Origin: Oscillospiraceae bacterium
Lineage (GTDB): Bacteria; Bacillota; Clostridia; Oscillospirales; Ruminococcaceae
Assembly: GCA_009784625.1 (NCBI GenBank)
Contig: WRBI01000018.1
Span: forward strand, 1-43,771
Direction: 5' to 3'
Length of the DNA stretch: 43,771 nucleotides
The notes beneath the pieces are model-generated. The model did not search any database and was not told the origin of the DNA. It worked only from the letters and a program-made list of their open reading frames with translations. The position numbers were made by a program, and so were the translations under genes. Of this stretch, positions 23,574-33,226 are shown piece by piece; the first letter of the stretch is position 1; each line of letters begins with the position of its first letter.

Positions 23574-23598
23574 TGGGGAAATGTGGGGACAGGTGGTG
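23574..23598 (+). promoter_or_regulatory. MraZ operator (three TGGGN-type repeats)
   Basis: TGGGG (23574), TGGGG (23584), TGGTG (23594), separated by exactly 5 nt each. This is the known MraZ box arrangement, placed right after the predicted transcription start, so MraZ should repress its own operon. Confidence 0.8.
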
Positions 23599-23631
23599 TT
23601 TTGCCCCAAACAGTGAATCGGAGGTGGGGAA

Positions 23632-24057
23632 ATGCTGCGCGGTGAGTTTTATCACGCACTGGACGCCAAAGGCCGCGTGAACTTCCCGTCAAAGATTCGC
23701 GACGCGCTCGGCGAGCGGTTTTTTTTAACCCGCGGGCTGGACGGCTGCCTCTTTGTCTATTCGGCTGAGGGTTGGGGCGCGCTTGAGGACAAGCTCAGGG
23801 CGCTGCCAATCTCCAAGTCCCGGGACATTCAGCGGTTCTTTCTGGCCTCGGTCTGCGAGGTTGAGCCGGACAAACAGGGCCGGATTCTAATCCCCACCAA
23901 TCTGCGGGAGTACGCCGGGCTGGACAAAGACATCGTGATCATCGGCGTTTCGGAAAGAGCGGAGATTTGGAACAGCGAAAACTGGAACGCAAAACTGACC
24001 GCAATGACCACCGACATCAAACGCATGGAAGAAACAATGGACGAGCTAGGGTTTTAA
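23632..24057 (+). CDS. mraZ: Transcriptional regulator MraZ
   Basis: 141 residues with two tandem SpoVT/AbrB-like halves, each with the DxxGRxxxP loop: DAKGRVNFPSKIRDALG and DKQGRILIPTNLREYAG. MraZ forms octameric rings that bind TGGGN repeats upstream of the dcw operon and represses it. Matching repeats lie 34-58 bp upstream. ATG start with GGAGGT 6-7 bp away. First gene of the cluster; rsmH starts 13 bp after. Confidence 0.96.
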   Translation: MLRGEFYHALDAKGRVNFPSKIRDALGERFFLTRGLDGCLFVYSAEGWGALEDKLRALPISKSRDIQRFFLASVCEVEPDKQGRILIPTNLREYAGLDKDIVIIGVSERAEIWNSENWNAKLTAMTTDIKRMEETMDELGF

Positions 24058-24070
24058 GAAAGGGAAGACA

Positions 24071-25000
24071 TTGCTTTTTCATCACATTCCCGTTCTGCCG
24101 GATGAAGTGATCGCGGCGCTGGACATTCAGCCGGGCGGAATTTATTTGGACGGCACAGCCGGCGGCGGCGGACATTCGCTGCTGATCGCCGGCAGGCTGA
24201 CAACAGGCCGGCTGATCGCGATCGACAAAGACCCGGCGGCGGTGGCCGCCGCAAGACAGCGGCTGAAAGAAATCCCCCAAGCCCAAGTGGTGGAAGGGGA
24301 CTTTGCCGACCTGGCGGACATTTTAGACGCCCTTGGGATGGACAAGGTAGATGGAATCCTGCTCGACCTTGGGATATCATCCCATCAGGTAGACACCGCC
24401 GAGCGCGGGTTTTCTTATCACCTGGACGCGCCGCTGGATATGCGGATGTCCGGACAGGGGAGAACGGCGGCAGAGCTGATCGCCCGGGCGAGCGCACAAG
24501 AAATGACCGATATTTTCCGGCGGTATGGCGAAGAAAAATTCGCATCCCGAATCGCCAAAAACATCGAGTTAAGGCGGGCGGCTGAGCCGATTCTGACCAC
24601 GGCACAGCTGACCGAAATCATACGGCAATCCATTCCGGCCGCCGCCCGGCGGGAGGGCGGCCACCCGGCCAAGCGGGTCTTTCAGGCTTTGCGGATCGCG
24701 GTCAACAGCGAGCTGGACCGGCTGGAAACTGCGCTGGACAAAGCGTTCGAGCGGCTGAATATCGGCGGCCGGCTTGCCATCATCACCTTTCACTCGCTCG
24801 AAGACCGGATGGTCAAGCGGGCGTTCGCCGAGTACGCGAAAGGGTGCAGATGCCCCGCCGACTTCCCTGTCTGTGTTTGCGGGCAAACTCCGCGCGGCGC
24901 GTTAATCGGCCGCAAGCCTCAGACTGCCTCCCAAGCTGAGCTGGCCGCAAACCCCAGAAGCAAGAGCGCAAAACTAAGGACAATTCAAAAACTGCGATAG
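24071..25000 (+). CDS. rsmH: 16S rRNA m4C1402 methyltransferase RsmH
   Basis: 309 residues; HHIPVLPDEVI at the N-terminus, SAM-binding YLDGTAGGGGHS, VDGILLDLGISSHQVD and late blocks FQALRIAVNSEL and ITFHSLEDRMVK. It N4-methylates C1402 in the ribosomal P site. TTG start (24071) with AAAGGGA about 6 bp upstream. Length is standard. It lies between mraZ and ftsL as in almost all Gram-positive dcw clusters. Confidence 0.96.
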   Translation: MLFHHIPVLPDEVIAALDIQPGGIYLDGTAGGGGHSLLIAGRLTTGRLIAIDKDPAAVAAARQRLKEIPQAQVVEGDFADLADILDALGMDKVDGILLDLGISSHQVDTAERGFSYHLDAPLDMRMSGQGRTAAELIARASAQEMTDIFRRYGEEKFASRIAKNIELRRAAEPILTTAQLTEIIRQSIPAAARREGGHPAKRVFQALRIAVNSELDRLETALDKAFERLNIGGRLAIITFHSLEDRMVKRAFAEYAKGCRCPADFPVCVCGQTPRGALIGRKPQTASQAELAANPRSKSAKLRTIQKLR

Positions 25001-25015
25001 CAAGGAGAAGCAAGG

Positions 25016-25510
25016 ATGGCCAATTCGAGTGCGGCGTACGACCTTTCGGCCTTTGCGCCGGAACCTTCACTTAAACCCGAAAAGAAACAACAGCTGCGGG
25101 TTTTCAAAAATCAGAGCAAAGCGTTCGCCACTGCGCTCACCCCGCGCGTACTCACCGCTTTTGCGATTATCATCACCCTTGCCTCCCTGATCATCTACAA
25201 TCAAGTTGCCCTAAACGAAGTTACCCGCGAGGTCAACCACCTCAACAGCCAACTGGCCATCCTCGAAAGCGAGAGCATTCGCTATGCCAGCCTGCTTGAA
25301 TCGACCGTTTCACTGCGCGCCGTTGCCCAACAGGCCGAGGAGATGGGGATGGTCCGGCTGGACCAATACCGGACCGTGCATGTGTCCCTCTTTGAAAATG
25401 ACCGGATTGTCCTGTTCGGACAGCCGGAGGAAACCGCGCCGGCCGAAGGCCTGTTGGCCATGTTCGCCTCGATTATTAGTGGCGCAATGGAATATATTTC
25501 GAGAAGCTGA
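25016..25510 (+). CDS. ftsL: Cell division protein FtsL-like
   Basis: 164 residues, low sequence conservation but correct architecture and place: a basic cytosolic N-terminus (1-42), one membrane helix (about 44-64, LTAFAIIITLASLIIYNQV), then a leucine-zipper-like coiled coil (VTREVNHLNSQLAILESESIRYASLLES) outside, and a C-terminal GMVRLDQYRTVHVSL segment typical of FtsL. It would pair with FtsQ/DivIB and FtsB/DivIC and act on FtsW-PBP. AAGGAG upstream of ATG. Confidence 0.85.
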   Translation: MANSSAAYDLSAFAPEPSLKPEKKQQLRVFKNQSKAFATALTPRVLTAFAIIITLASLIIYNQVALNEVTREVNHLNSQLAILESESIRYASLLESTVSLRAVAQQAEEMGMVRLDQYRTVHVSLFENDRIVLFGQPEETAPAEGLLAMFASIISGAMEYISRS

Positions 25511-25665
25511 AATACGCTGTAACGTGCGCACTGCGCACACTGCCACCGCGAATATATAGGATGAACCGGCCCGCGTGGTGGCGCCGCCTTGCCGGCGCGA
25601 CAGCTGCGCGGGCCGGGCGCATCCCGACCAAAGCAAAATCAAAGAAAAGGAGGCGCCACACCGCC

Positions 25666-27948
25666 ATGAAAAAAGCAACCCAAAGCCGAACGGTTGTCCG
25701 CATGTACGTTGTACTGCTGCTCTTTTTGGTGTGTGGATTCGGCGTCCTTTTCTTTCAGCTCTTTATGCTGCAAATCGTGCGGGGAGAGGAACTCCAGCAG
25801 CGGGCGATGAACCAGCAGACCCGCGCGAACATACTGGGCGCAAGCCGCGGGATTATCTTTGACCGCAACATGAACCCCCTGGCTGAAAGCACGACTGTTT
25901 GGAATATCTGTATATCCCCGGCTGAACTGGACCAGGATACATTAGACCACGTAGCCGGCCGCTTGGCCGAAATATTGGCCCCACATACCGATAAGGAAAG
26001 GATTCTGGCTGCGGCTGAGCGGCGGAATACCTTTTACTGGGTGATTGCCCGCGGTGTGGACAGAACACTGGTGGATGAAGTCCTCGCTTTTATCACAGAC
26101 CCCGAAGCCCCGGTGCGCGGCGTCTTTACCGAACAGACCACCCGACGGAACTACCGCTATGGCCGGCTGGCCTCTTCCATTTTGGGATTCACCAACTCGG
26201 ACGGGGACGGCGCCTATGGGCTGGAAGCTTTTTACAACCGCGTGCTTTCGGGCACGCCCGGCCGAGTTGTCTCTACCCGGGACGCCAAAGGCGCACCCAT
26301 GCCCCTCATGTACTCCCAGCTCTACGCGGCTGAAGACGGGAACTCGATCGTTCTGACCATTGACGAAACTGTCCAGCACTTTTTGGAGCGGCACCTGGAG
26401 ACCGCCGTCATCGAGCACAACATACAGCAATTTGCTACCGGTATTGTGATGAACGTGCGCACCGGTGAGATTTTGGCTATGGCAACAATGCCTGACTTCG
26501 ACCCAAACGACCCGTTCACCCTGACCAACCCCCACGCCATCGAGCGGCTCAGCCATGAAAGGGAGGACAGTGACGCGTTTATCGAGCTGCGGCAGAATTT
26601 GCGCTTTGACCAATGGCGGAACCGCGCGATCTCCGACCCCTATGAGCCGGGGAGTGTGTTCAAGCTGATCACGGCGGCGGTAGCTGTCGACAACAACCTG
26701 GTCTCGCTCAACGATCAGTTTGTCTGCAACCACGTCTTCCGGGTGTCGGACACCGATTTCCATTGCTGGCAGCGCCGTGGCCACGGCAACCAAAACTTTA
26801 TGGAGACCATGCAAAACTCCTGCAACCCCGCTTACATCATGATCGGCCAGCGGATCGGCGGCGGGCTGCTCTACGACTATATCGAGAAGTTCGGCCTGCG
26901 GGAAGTGACCGGGATCGATCTGCCCGGTGAAGCCCCCGGCATCGGCCATACCCGCGCAATGCTCAGCCGGGAAGGCCGGGTCGAGCTGGCGTCCACCTCA
27001 TTCGGCCAGTCGATGACCGTTACCCCCATCCAGATGATCACATCTTCGGCAGCTACCGTAAACGGCGGTTATCTGATGGAACCGTTTGTAGTCCGACAAG
27101 TGCTCGACCCGGTCGGCAATGTCATCCAGACCCGTCAGCCCACCGTTCGCAGGCAGGTTATTTCTCACGAAGCTTCGGATATTATGCGCCAGCTGGCCCA
27201 CGCGGTTGTGGCCGACGGGTCGGGCCGGCTTTCGGCAGTCCCCGGGTTCGAGATTGGCGGCAAGACCGGAACCTCTCAAAAACTGGATCAGATTGACGCC
27301 GGGCATATACTCAGCTTTGTGGGCTTCGCGCCTATGGATGACCCGCAGATTGCGATTCTGGTCACCTTGGACGAACCTGAACTTGACAATGTTTTCGGCT
27401 CGGTGATCGCGGCCCCGGTGGTCGGCGCAGTCTTTAATGAAGTGCTGCCATACTTAGGGATTCAGCCCCACTTTACAGCCGAAGAGCTGGCTCGAACCGA
27501 AGCGATTGTGCCAAATCTCGCGAACATGGGCCTGCACGAAGCACAGTCGGTGCTGCGCAACCGCGGGCTGGACGCGCGGGTGATCGGAAACGGCGGCACG
27601 GTCCTTCGGCAGATCCCGATCGCGGGTCAGCGAATGAACCGCGGCTCGACGGTCTTCCTCTACACAGAGGAGGAAGTATTGAGCGACAACATCACACTGC
27701 CCGATGTGCGCGGGTTGACCCCGCACGAGGCCAATACCCGGCTGGTTGGGATGGGCCTGAACATCGAGCTGCGCGGCGCTGTGGACGGCGCGGTCAGCGT
27801 AGTCGCCGACCAATGGCCGCTGCCCGGTGAAGTTATGGCCACCGGTGACCTGGTTGTGCTGCACATCAACGTTGTACAGGAAGAAGTCGTGCAGACTGAA
27901 GGCGCAATCACCGCCGACAACTACCAAGCGGTTGTACCGGCCGGCTAG
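25666..27948 (+). CDS. ftsI: Class B penicillin-binding protein (FtsI/PBP2B/SpoVD type) with two PASTA domains
   Basis: 760 residues from ATG 25666, favoured by AAAAGGAGG upstream (spacing 12) and a typical MKKxT...TM start; an in-frame ATG at 25561 would add a basic 35-residue segment with a poor ribosome-binding site. One membrane anchor (about 14-37), dimerisation domain beginning RGIIFDRNMNPLAES, and transpeptidase domain with SxxK (S330-V-F-K333), SxN (NSCNPAYI) and KTGTS (about 535). Two PASTA domains close the protein (about 611-665 and 676-735). It crosslinks septal peptidoglycan with FtsW. Two PASTA repeats fit either division PBP2B or sporulation SpoVD; the ftsL-murE position favours division. 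Confidence 0.94.
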   Translation: MKKATQSRTVVRMYVVLLLFLVCGFGVLFFQLFMLQIVRGEELQQRAMNQQTRANILGASRGIIFDRNMNPLAESTTVWNICISPAELDQDTLDHVAGRLAEILAPHTDKERILAAAERRNTFYWVIARGVDRTLVDEVLAFITDPEAPVRGVFTEQTTRRNYRYGRLASSILGFTNSDGDGAYGLEAFYNRVLSGTPGRVVSTRDAKGAPMPLMYSQLYAAEDGNSIVLTIDETVQHFLERHLETAVIEHNIQQFATGIVMNVRTGEILAMATMPDFDPNDPFTLTNPHAIERLSHEREDSDAFIELRQNLRFDQWRNRAISDPYEPGSVFKLITAAVAVDNNLVSLNDQFVCNHVFRVSDTDFHCWQRRGHGNQNFMETMQNSCNPAYIMIGQRIGGGLLYDYIEKFGLREVTGIDLPGEAPGIGHTRAMLSREGRVELASTSFGQSMTVTPIQMITSSAATVNGGYLMEPFVVRQVLDPVGNVIQTRQPTVRRQVISHEASDIMRQLAHAVVADGSGRLSAVPGFEIGGKTGTSQKLDQIDAGHILSFVGFAPMDDPQIAILVTLDEPELDNVFGSVIAAPVVGAVFNEVLPYLGIQPHFTAEELARTEAIVPNLANMGLHEAQSVLRNRGLDARVIGNGGTVLRQIPIAGQRMNRGSTVFLYTEEEVLSDNITLPDVRGLTPHEANTRLVGMGLNIELRGAVDGAVSVVADQWPLPGEVMATGDLVVLHINVVQEEVVQTEGAITADNYQAVVPAG

Positions 27949-27966
27949 TACATGTATATTTGCGAG

Positions 27967-27998
27967 TATATATTTGTAGTTGAACTTACAAATATATA
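27967..27998. other. AT-rich hairpin between PBP gene and murE
   Basis: A perfect 12-bp A/T-dominated stem (TATATATTTGTA / TACAAATATATA) with an 8-nt loop and no T-tail. It contrasts with the GC-rich flanks and may be an mRNA processing or stability element, or a weak promoter region. A similar AT-rich spacer with a poorer hairpin lies between murE and murF (29485-29540). Confidence 0.5.
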
Positions 27999-28035
27999 AT
28001 TACACTTACGAAATATAAACGGAGGGATGAGCCGG

Positions 28036-29484
28036 ATGACGTTGGGTGACCTGTTTAAAGATGTTGCGATAATCGAAAGCCTGGCCGATTCCGAGCGCGA
28101 GGTCACCGGCCTGACCGGTGATTCCCGGCAGCTTGAGCCGGGCGGTGTGTTCTTTTGTATCCCCGGCCTGCGCACGGATGGTCACGACCACGCGGCTGCC
28201 GCACTTGAGTCCGGGGCGGCCGCCGTCGTTTGCCAGCGCGATCTTGGTCTGCCCAATCAGATTTTGGTTGAGAACACACGCACCGCCCTCGGGCTTTCCG
28301 CCGCCAATTTCTTTGGCAGACCGGCCGAAAAACTTAAACTGGTCGGGATAACCGGCACAAATGGCAAAACCACGACAACCTATCTTGTCAAGCACATCCT
28401 GGAGTCGGCGGGCAAAAAGGCCGGGCTGATCGGCACAATCCGCAACGAGATCGACGACCTTGCGCTCCCCGCCAGATACACAACGCCCGACCCGGTCGGG
28501 CTGCACGCCATGTTTGCCCGGATGGTGCAGGCCGGGTGCGAGTACGCGGTGATGGAAGCCAGTTCCCACGCGCTCGATCAGGGGCGGCTGACCGGCTGCC
28601 GCTTCTCGGTCGCCGCTTTCACCAACCTGACCCAGGATCATCTTGATTACCACGGCACGATGGAGGCTTACTTTGCGGCCAAGCGCAGGCTGTTCGATAT
28701 CTGTGATCAAGCCGTGATCAACCATGACGATGAATATGGCCGCCGGATTCTCGCGGGCGCCGCCTGCCCTTGCACAAGCTACGCGCAAGAAAGCCGAGAC
28801 GCCGATATGACCGCCCACGACATTAACTTTTCAGCGCAGGGGAGCCGTTTTGTGCTGATGCTCGCCGATCAGCTCTACCGGGTCAAACTGAGGATGCCCG
28901 GTTATTTTTCGGTATCCAACGCGCTGGCCGCCGCCGGCTGCTGCCTTGCGCTCGGGATTGAGATGCAGGCAATCGTGGATGGTTTGGCCGGTTGCCCGGG
29001 CGTCCCCGGCCGGATCGAAATTCTGCCCACAAACACCGATTACACCGTCATCCGCGACTACGCCCACTCGCCGGATGGGCTGCAAAAAATCCTCGAAACC
29101 GTGCGGGGGTTCGCGCCCGGCCGAGTGGTCTGCCTGTTTGGGGCGGCGGGAAACCGCGACCGCACCAAGCGCGCGACGATGGGTGAAATTGTGGCCGGAC
29201 TTGCGCACTTCGTCATCCTCACCTCAGATAACCCGCGGGATGAAGACCCCAATCAGATTGTAGACGACGTGCTGCCCGGTATCAAAAAGCACAAAACGCC
29301 CTATAAAGTGATCGTCGACCGGTACGACGCCATAAAGTGGGCGCTCGAAAACGCAAGGCCGGATGACGTCCTTCTCCTGGCTGGCAAGGGGCATGAAGAC
29401 TACCAGGTTCTGGATTTTGGTACGATCAACTTTGACGAGAAAGTCGTAGTGGAGCAGCTGCTGCGCTCAATGAATAATGGTTAA
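28036..29484 (+). CDS. murE: UDP-MurNAc-tripeptide synthetase, meso-DAP type
   Basis: 482 residues from the ATG at 28036; GGAGGG lies 9 bp upstream of it but directly touches the alternative ATG at 28027. ATP-binding GITGTNGKTTTTYL (about 103-116), ASSHALDQGRL and DNPRDEDP (D398-R401). The DNPR motif is the established marker for meso-diaminopimelate addition rather than lysine, consistent with the DAP operon at 40-43 kb. Cytosolic; Mur ligase N, central and C domains all present. Confidence 0.96.
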   Translation: MTLGDLFKDVAIIESLADSEREVTGLTGDSRQLEPGGVFFCIPGLRTDGHDHAAAALESGAAAVVCQRDLGLPNQILVENTRTALGLSAANFFGRPAEKLKLVGITGTNGKTTTTYLVKHILESAGKKAGLIGTIRNEIDDLALPARYTTPDPVGLHAMFARMVQAGCEYAVMEASSHALDQGRLTGCRFSVAAFTNLTQDHLDYHGTMEAYFAAKRRLFDICDQAVINHDDEYGRRILAGAACPCTSYAQESRDADMTAHDINFSAQGSRFVLMLADQLYRVKLRMPGYFSVSNALAAAGCCLALGIEMQAIVDGLAGCPGVPGRIEILPTNTDYTVIRDYAHSPDGLQKILETVRGFAPGRVVCLFGAAGNRDRTKRATMGEIVAGLAHFVILTSDNPRDEDPNQIVDDVLPGIKKHKTPYKVIVDRYDAIKWALENARPDDVLLLAGKGHEDYQVLDFGTINFDEKVVVEQLLRSMNNG

Positions 29485-29540
29485 AACATAACATAATTGA
29501 ATGTGCATTTATATAATTTTGCGACTGAAAGGAAGAACGA

Positions 29541-30893
29541 ATGAAGCCGCTGTCAATTTGTGAGATCGCCAAGACAATAGGCGCGCAGTACTCCGGCCCG
29601 GACTTTCTGGTCGATGAAATCTGCACCGACACCCGAAAACTTGTGCCAGGTTGTTTATTTGTCGCGCTTTCGGGCGATCATTTTGACGGGCATAATTACA
29701 TCGCCCAAGCGCTGGAAGCGGGCGCGGCCTTGGCAGTCTCTCACCGGCCAGACGACAATCCGCGCATTTTACAAGTGGCCGACACCCGGCAGGCGCTGCT
29801 TGATATAGCCGGTTATTATCGCAAAATCATTGCGCCAAAAGTCGCGGCTGTTACCGGAAGTGTGGGCAAAACCACAACAAAAGAGATGACCGCCTGTGTG
29901 CTTGAGCGCAAATTCAAGACCTTAAAGACCCCGGCCAATCTCAACAACGAAGTCGGACTATCCCAAACACTGTTCATGCTGGAGGCCGACCACCAAGCGG
30001 CCATGCTTGAGCTTGGGGTGGACGGCCCGGGGCAGATGCCGCCCATGTCGATGGCAGCCGCCCCCGACCTTTCCATCCTGACCGGCATCGGCGTCGCCCA
30101 CCTTGCCAACTACAAAAACCGCGAGGGCATCCGGGAGGAGAAACTGCACATCCGGGACGGAATGCCGGATGGCGGCCTGCTTTTAATCAACGCAGACAAC
30201 GACCTGCTCAAAGATTTCCGGGACGACCGGCTTCGCGTTCTCCGCTACGGCTTGGATGATCCGAAATGTGAAGTAAAGGCAAATGCCTTGCAAGAAAATT
30301 ATGGAAACACACAATTTGTTATATCCTTGGGGAGCGAAAAATACTCCGCCGAAATACCCGCGATCGGGCGGCACAACGTGCTAAACGCATTGGCCGCTTT
30401 TGCGACAGGAATCAGCTTTGGCGTTGATCCAATAGAAGCGATCTACGCACTTAAAGACTATCGACCAGAGGGGATGCGTCAAAAAACTGTAAAGCATTCC
30501 GGCTTTACATTCATTGAAGATTGCTACAACGCAAGCCCTGACTCTGTGCAGGCCGCTTTGGCCACTCTAGGCGGGATGACCGGCGGCGGAAAAAAGATCG
30601 CGGTGCTTTCCGACATGCTTGAGCTGGGCAATACCGAACGAGAAGACCACGCGCAGATCGGCGCTTTCGCGGCCGGGTGTAAAATTGACCTTTTGCTCTG
30701 TACCGGCACACTTTCGGCTGAGTACGCGGCGGGCGGACAAAGGGCTGGGCTGGACGCGCGGCACTATCAAGATCAGGAGGCGCTGCTGGCTGCCATCAAA
30801 GAAATCGCGAAACCGGGCGACACCCTCTGGTTTAAAGCCAGCCGCGGGATGAAACTTGAACAAGTGATCAACAGACTCTACCAAGAGTTGTAA
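29541..30893 (+). CDS. murF: UDP-MurNAc-tripeptide-D-Ala-D-Ala ligase
   Basis: 450 residues; P-loop VTGSVGKTTTKEM (about 105-117), NLNNEVGLSQTLF, ELGVDGPGQM and EDCYNASPDSVQAAL typical of MurF. It adds D-Ala-D-Ala to the UDP-MurNAc-tripeptide made by MurE. ATG with AAAGGA about 8 bp upstream. A 56-bp AT-rich spacer separates it from murE; mraY follows after 51 bp. Confidence 0.96.
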   Translation: MKPLSICEIAKTIGAQYSGPDFLVDEICTDTRKLVPGCLFVALSGDHFDGHNYIAQALEAGAALAVSHRPDDNPRILQVADTRQALLDIAGYYRKIIAPKVAAVTGSVGKTTTKEMTACVLERKFKTLKTPANLNNEVGLSQTLFMLEADHQAAMLELGVDGPGQMPPMSMAAAPDLSILTGIGVAHLANYKNREGIREEKLHIRDGMPDGGLLLINADNDLLKDFRDDRLRVLRYGLDDPKCEVKANALQENYGNTQFVISLGSEKYSAEIPAIGRHNVLNALAAFATGISFGVDPIEAIYALKDYRPEGMRQKTVKHSGFTFIEDCYNASPDSVQAALATLGGMTGGGKKIAVLSDMLELGNTEREDHAQIGAFAAGCKIDLLLCTGTLSAEYAAGGQRAGLDARHYQDQEALLAAIKEIAKPGDTLWFKASRGMKLEQVINRLYQEL

Positions 30894-30944
30894 AAGAGTG
30901 TGCGGCATCTGTGAAAACGACAACAACGACGAGGAGCGGGACTG

Positions 30945-31970
30945 ATGAGTAATATGCCGGTGGTTGCGGCCGCGGTTCTGTCTTTTGGCATCACCGCCCT
31001 GACCGGGTTTTGGCTGATTCCTGTTTTACGCAGGCTCAAGTACGGCCAAACCATCCTAGAGATCGGCCCCAAGTGGCATATGAAAAAACAGGGAATCCCG
31101 ACCATGGGCGGGCTGATGATGATCGCGGGAATCACGGTCGCTGTCCTGACCGGGTTCTTTATGCTGGCCAGTGACCCGACCATCAGCTTCACCACATCCA
31201 TCCGCGAGGGGATGGGGGTGATACTCGGCCTGATCATGGCGCTGGCTTTCGGGATGATCGGCTTTATGGACGACTACGTAAAAGTGGTCAAGAAGCGAAA
31301 TCTTGGCCTGAGCGCAAAACAGAAAATGGTCATGCAGGTGTTCATCGCCATTGTTTATATGGGTGGGCTTTGGCTGGCCGGTGAGCGCTCGACCATTGTA
31401 TTTATCCCATTCGGCGGGCAGATGGATTTGGGGCTCAGCTACTATCCGCTGGCTGTTTTGGGAATTGTCTATCTTGTCAACGTAGTCAACTTAACCGACG
31501 GGATTGACGGGCTCTGTTCATCGGTTACTTTTATCGTCTCTCTGGGTTTTTTGGTGATTGCAAGTTACCTGACCGTGCACGGGATGTCCATGTTCGCCGC
31601 GGCGTTGGCCGGCGGCTGCCTGGGCTTCCTGATCTGGAACTTTTACCCGGCCAAAGTGTTTATGGGGGATACAGGCTCACTTTTTCTGGGCGGCTTGGTG
31701 GTTGCCCTTGCTTTCGGGCTGGGGATTCCCATTTTCCTGCTGCTGTTGGGCGCGATCTACATTGTGGAAGGGATGAGTGTGATCATCCAGGTAACCTGGT
31801 TTAAGATCACGAAACGCAAATATGGCGAGGGCCGGCGGGTCTTCAAGATGAGTCCGATCCACCACCACTACGAGATGTCAGGCTGGAGCGAGGGGCGGAT
31901 TGTTACCATCTTCTCAATCGTACAGATCATCGCGTGCGTGGCCGCCTTTATTGCCGTCACCAGATTATAA
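30945..31970 (+). CDS. mraY: Phospho-MurNAc-pentapeptide translocase
   Basis: 341 residues, about ten membrane helices. Family blocks: KKQGIPTMGGLMM, GFMDDYVKVVKKRNLGLSAKQK (Asp-Asp Mg site), NLTDGIDGL, FMGDTGSLFLGG and the cytosolic SPIHHHYEMSGWSE loop. It makes lipid I from undecaprenyl phosphate. ATG with GGAGCGGG upstream. murD, which usually follows, is absent: ftsW begins 31 bp later. Confidence 0.97.
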   Translation: MSNMPVVAAAVLSFGITALTGFWLIPVLRRLKYGQTILEIGPKWHMKKQGIPTMGGLMMIAGITVAVLTGFFMLASDPTISFTTSIREGMGVILGLIMALAFGMIGFMDDYVKVVKKRNLGLSAKQKMVMQVFIAIVYMGGLWLAGERSTIVFIPFGGQMDLGLSYYPLAVLGIVYLVNVVNLTDGIDGLCSSVTFIVSLGFLVIASYLTVHGMSMFAAALAGGCLGFLIWNFYPAKVFMGDTGSLFLGGLVVALAFGLGIPIFLLLLGAIYIVEGMSVIIQVTWFKITKRKYGEGRRVFKMSPIHHHYEMSGWSEGRIVTIFSIVQIIACVAAFIAVTRL

Positions 31971-32001
31971 CGGGAAACAACAACGCAAAGGGGGGATTGA
32001 C

Positions 32002-33186
32002 TTGGCCGGTGAAGCAGCGGGAAGAGATATGCAAGGCAGGCTGAGCGCGCCGCAAAAGCGGGTCCGGTTTTCGCTTTTCAACATTAAGGCGGGCGGGGTC
32101 GACCTCACTTTCCTGATTCTTGTAATGCTTTTGTTGTCGATCGGGCTGGTCATGCTCTTTTCGGCCAGCTATCCGAATGCGCTTTATTACCGTGGCAATT
32201 CCTTTTTCTTTATCATCAACCAGCTGGTCTTTGCGGTGGCCGGGGTTGTGCTGATGATGCTGGTCACAACCGTCAACTACAAAGTGCTGCAAAAGTTCGC
32301 CTGGCCGATCATGTGGGTTACTGTTGCGCTGTTGGCGGCGGTCTTTGCTTTCCCGGCCATCAACAACGCCCAGCGCTGGATTCACACCCCTTTCTTTAAC
32401 ATCCAGCCATCAGAGATCGCGAAGTTCGCCGTCGTCATCCTGTTTGCTAAAATCGCGGTCAAAAACTATGACAAGATGCACACATTCCGGTACGGCGTTC
32501 AACCCTTTCTTCCGATACTTCTGATTCTTTCCGGGTTGATCGTTATGCAGCCCCACCTTTCGGGCACCATACTCGTGCTCGCGATCGGCGCGATCATGAT
32601 GATCTGCGGCGGCACAAACATGAAGTGGTTTGTCTTTGCCGCTTTGCTGGGGATCGCCGGAATCGCCGGGCTGATCATGGTTCCGGGTATGCTTGAACAC
32701 GCCACCGTTCGCCTGGCCACCTGGCAGGACCCGTTTTCTGACCCGCGCGGCGCCGGGTTTCAGACCATTCAGTCACTGCTGGCCATCGGCTCAGGCGGCC
32801 TGATGGGGGTGGGGATCGGCAACTCGCGCCAGAAGTTCCTCTACCTGCCCGAGCCGCAAAACGACTTTATCTTCTCAATTGTTTCCGAAGAGCTTGGGTT
32901 TATCGGCGCAAGCCTGATCATCCTGCTGTTTGCACTGCTGGTCTGGCGGGGGTTTGTAATCGGAATGCGATGCAGGGACCGGTTCGGCTCACTGGTGGCC
33001 GTCGGCCTGACCGCACAAGTTGGGCTGCAAACGGTGCTCAATATCATGGTAGTCACCAACACAATCCCAAACACCGGGGTCTCGCTGCCCTTTTTCTCTT
33101 ACGGGGGCTCGTCACTGGTCATGCTGCTCTGCCAGATGGGGGTTGTACTGGCCATTTCAAGGCAGACAACGATGGAGAAGTCGTAG
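32002..33186 (+). CDS. ftsW: FtsW-type lipid II polymerase
   Basis: 394 residues from a TTG at 32002, chosen because AAAGGGGGG lies 6-7 bp upstream; upstream in-frame starts fall inside mraY. SEDS-family glycosyltransferase with about ten membrane helices and blocks RWIHTPFFNIQPSEIAKFAV, QPHLSGTILVL, LPEPQNDFIFSIVSEELGFIGA and PNTGVSLPFFSYGGSSLV. It polymerises septal glycan with the class B PBP. Could equally be the SpoVE paralogue; position in the dcw cluster does not separate them. Confidence 0.94.
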   Translation: MAGEAAGRDMQGRLSAPQKRVRFSLFNIKAGGVDLTFLILVMLLLSIGLVMLFSASYPNALYYRGNSFFFIINQLVFAVAGVVLMMLVTTVNYKVLQKFAWPIMWVTVALLAAVFAFPAINNAQRWIHTPFFNIQPSEIAKFAVVILFAKIAVKNYDKMHTFRYGVQPFLPILLILSGLIVMQPHLSGTILVLAIGAIMMICGGTNMKWFVFAALLGIAGIAGLIMVPGMLEHATVRLATWQDPFSDPRGAGFQTIQSLLAIGSGGLMGVGIGNSRQKFLYLPEPQNDFIFSIVSEELGFIGASLIILLFALLVWRGFVIGMRCRDRFGSLVAVGLTAQVGLQTVLNIMVVTNTIPNTGVSLPFFSYGGSSLVMLLCQMGVVLAISRQTTMEKS

Positions 33187-33226
33187 CGTACCGATGTGAC
33201 CGCGAGTGCTGTTTGGAGGTGACTGT

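Noticed and set aside
25942-26949. 335-codon minus-strand frame inside the PBP gene
   Set aside because: Antisense shadow of the transpeptidase domain, which has all active-site motifs on the plus strand.
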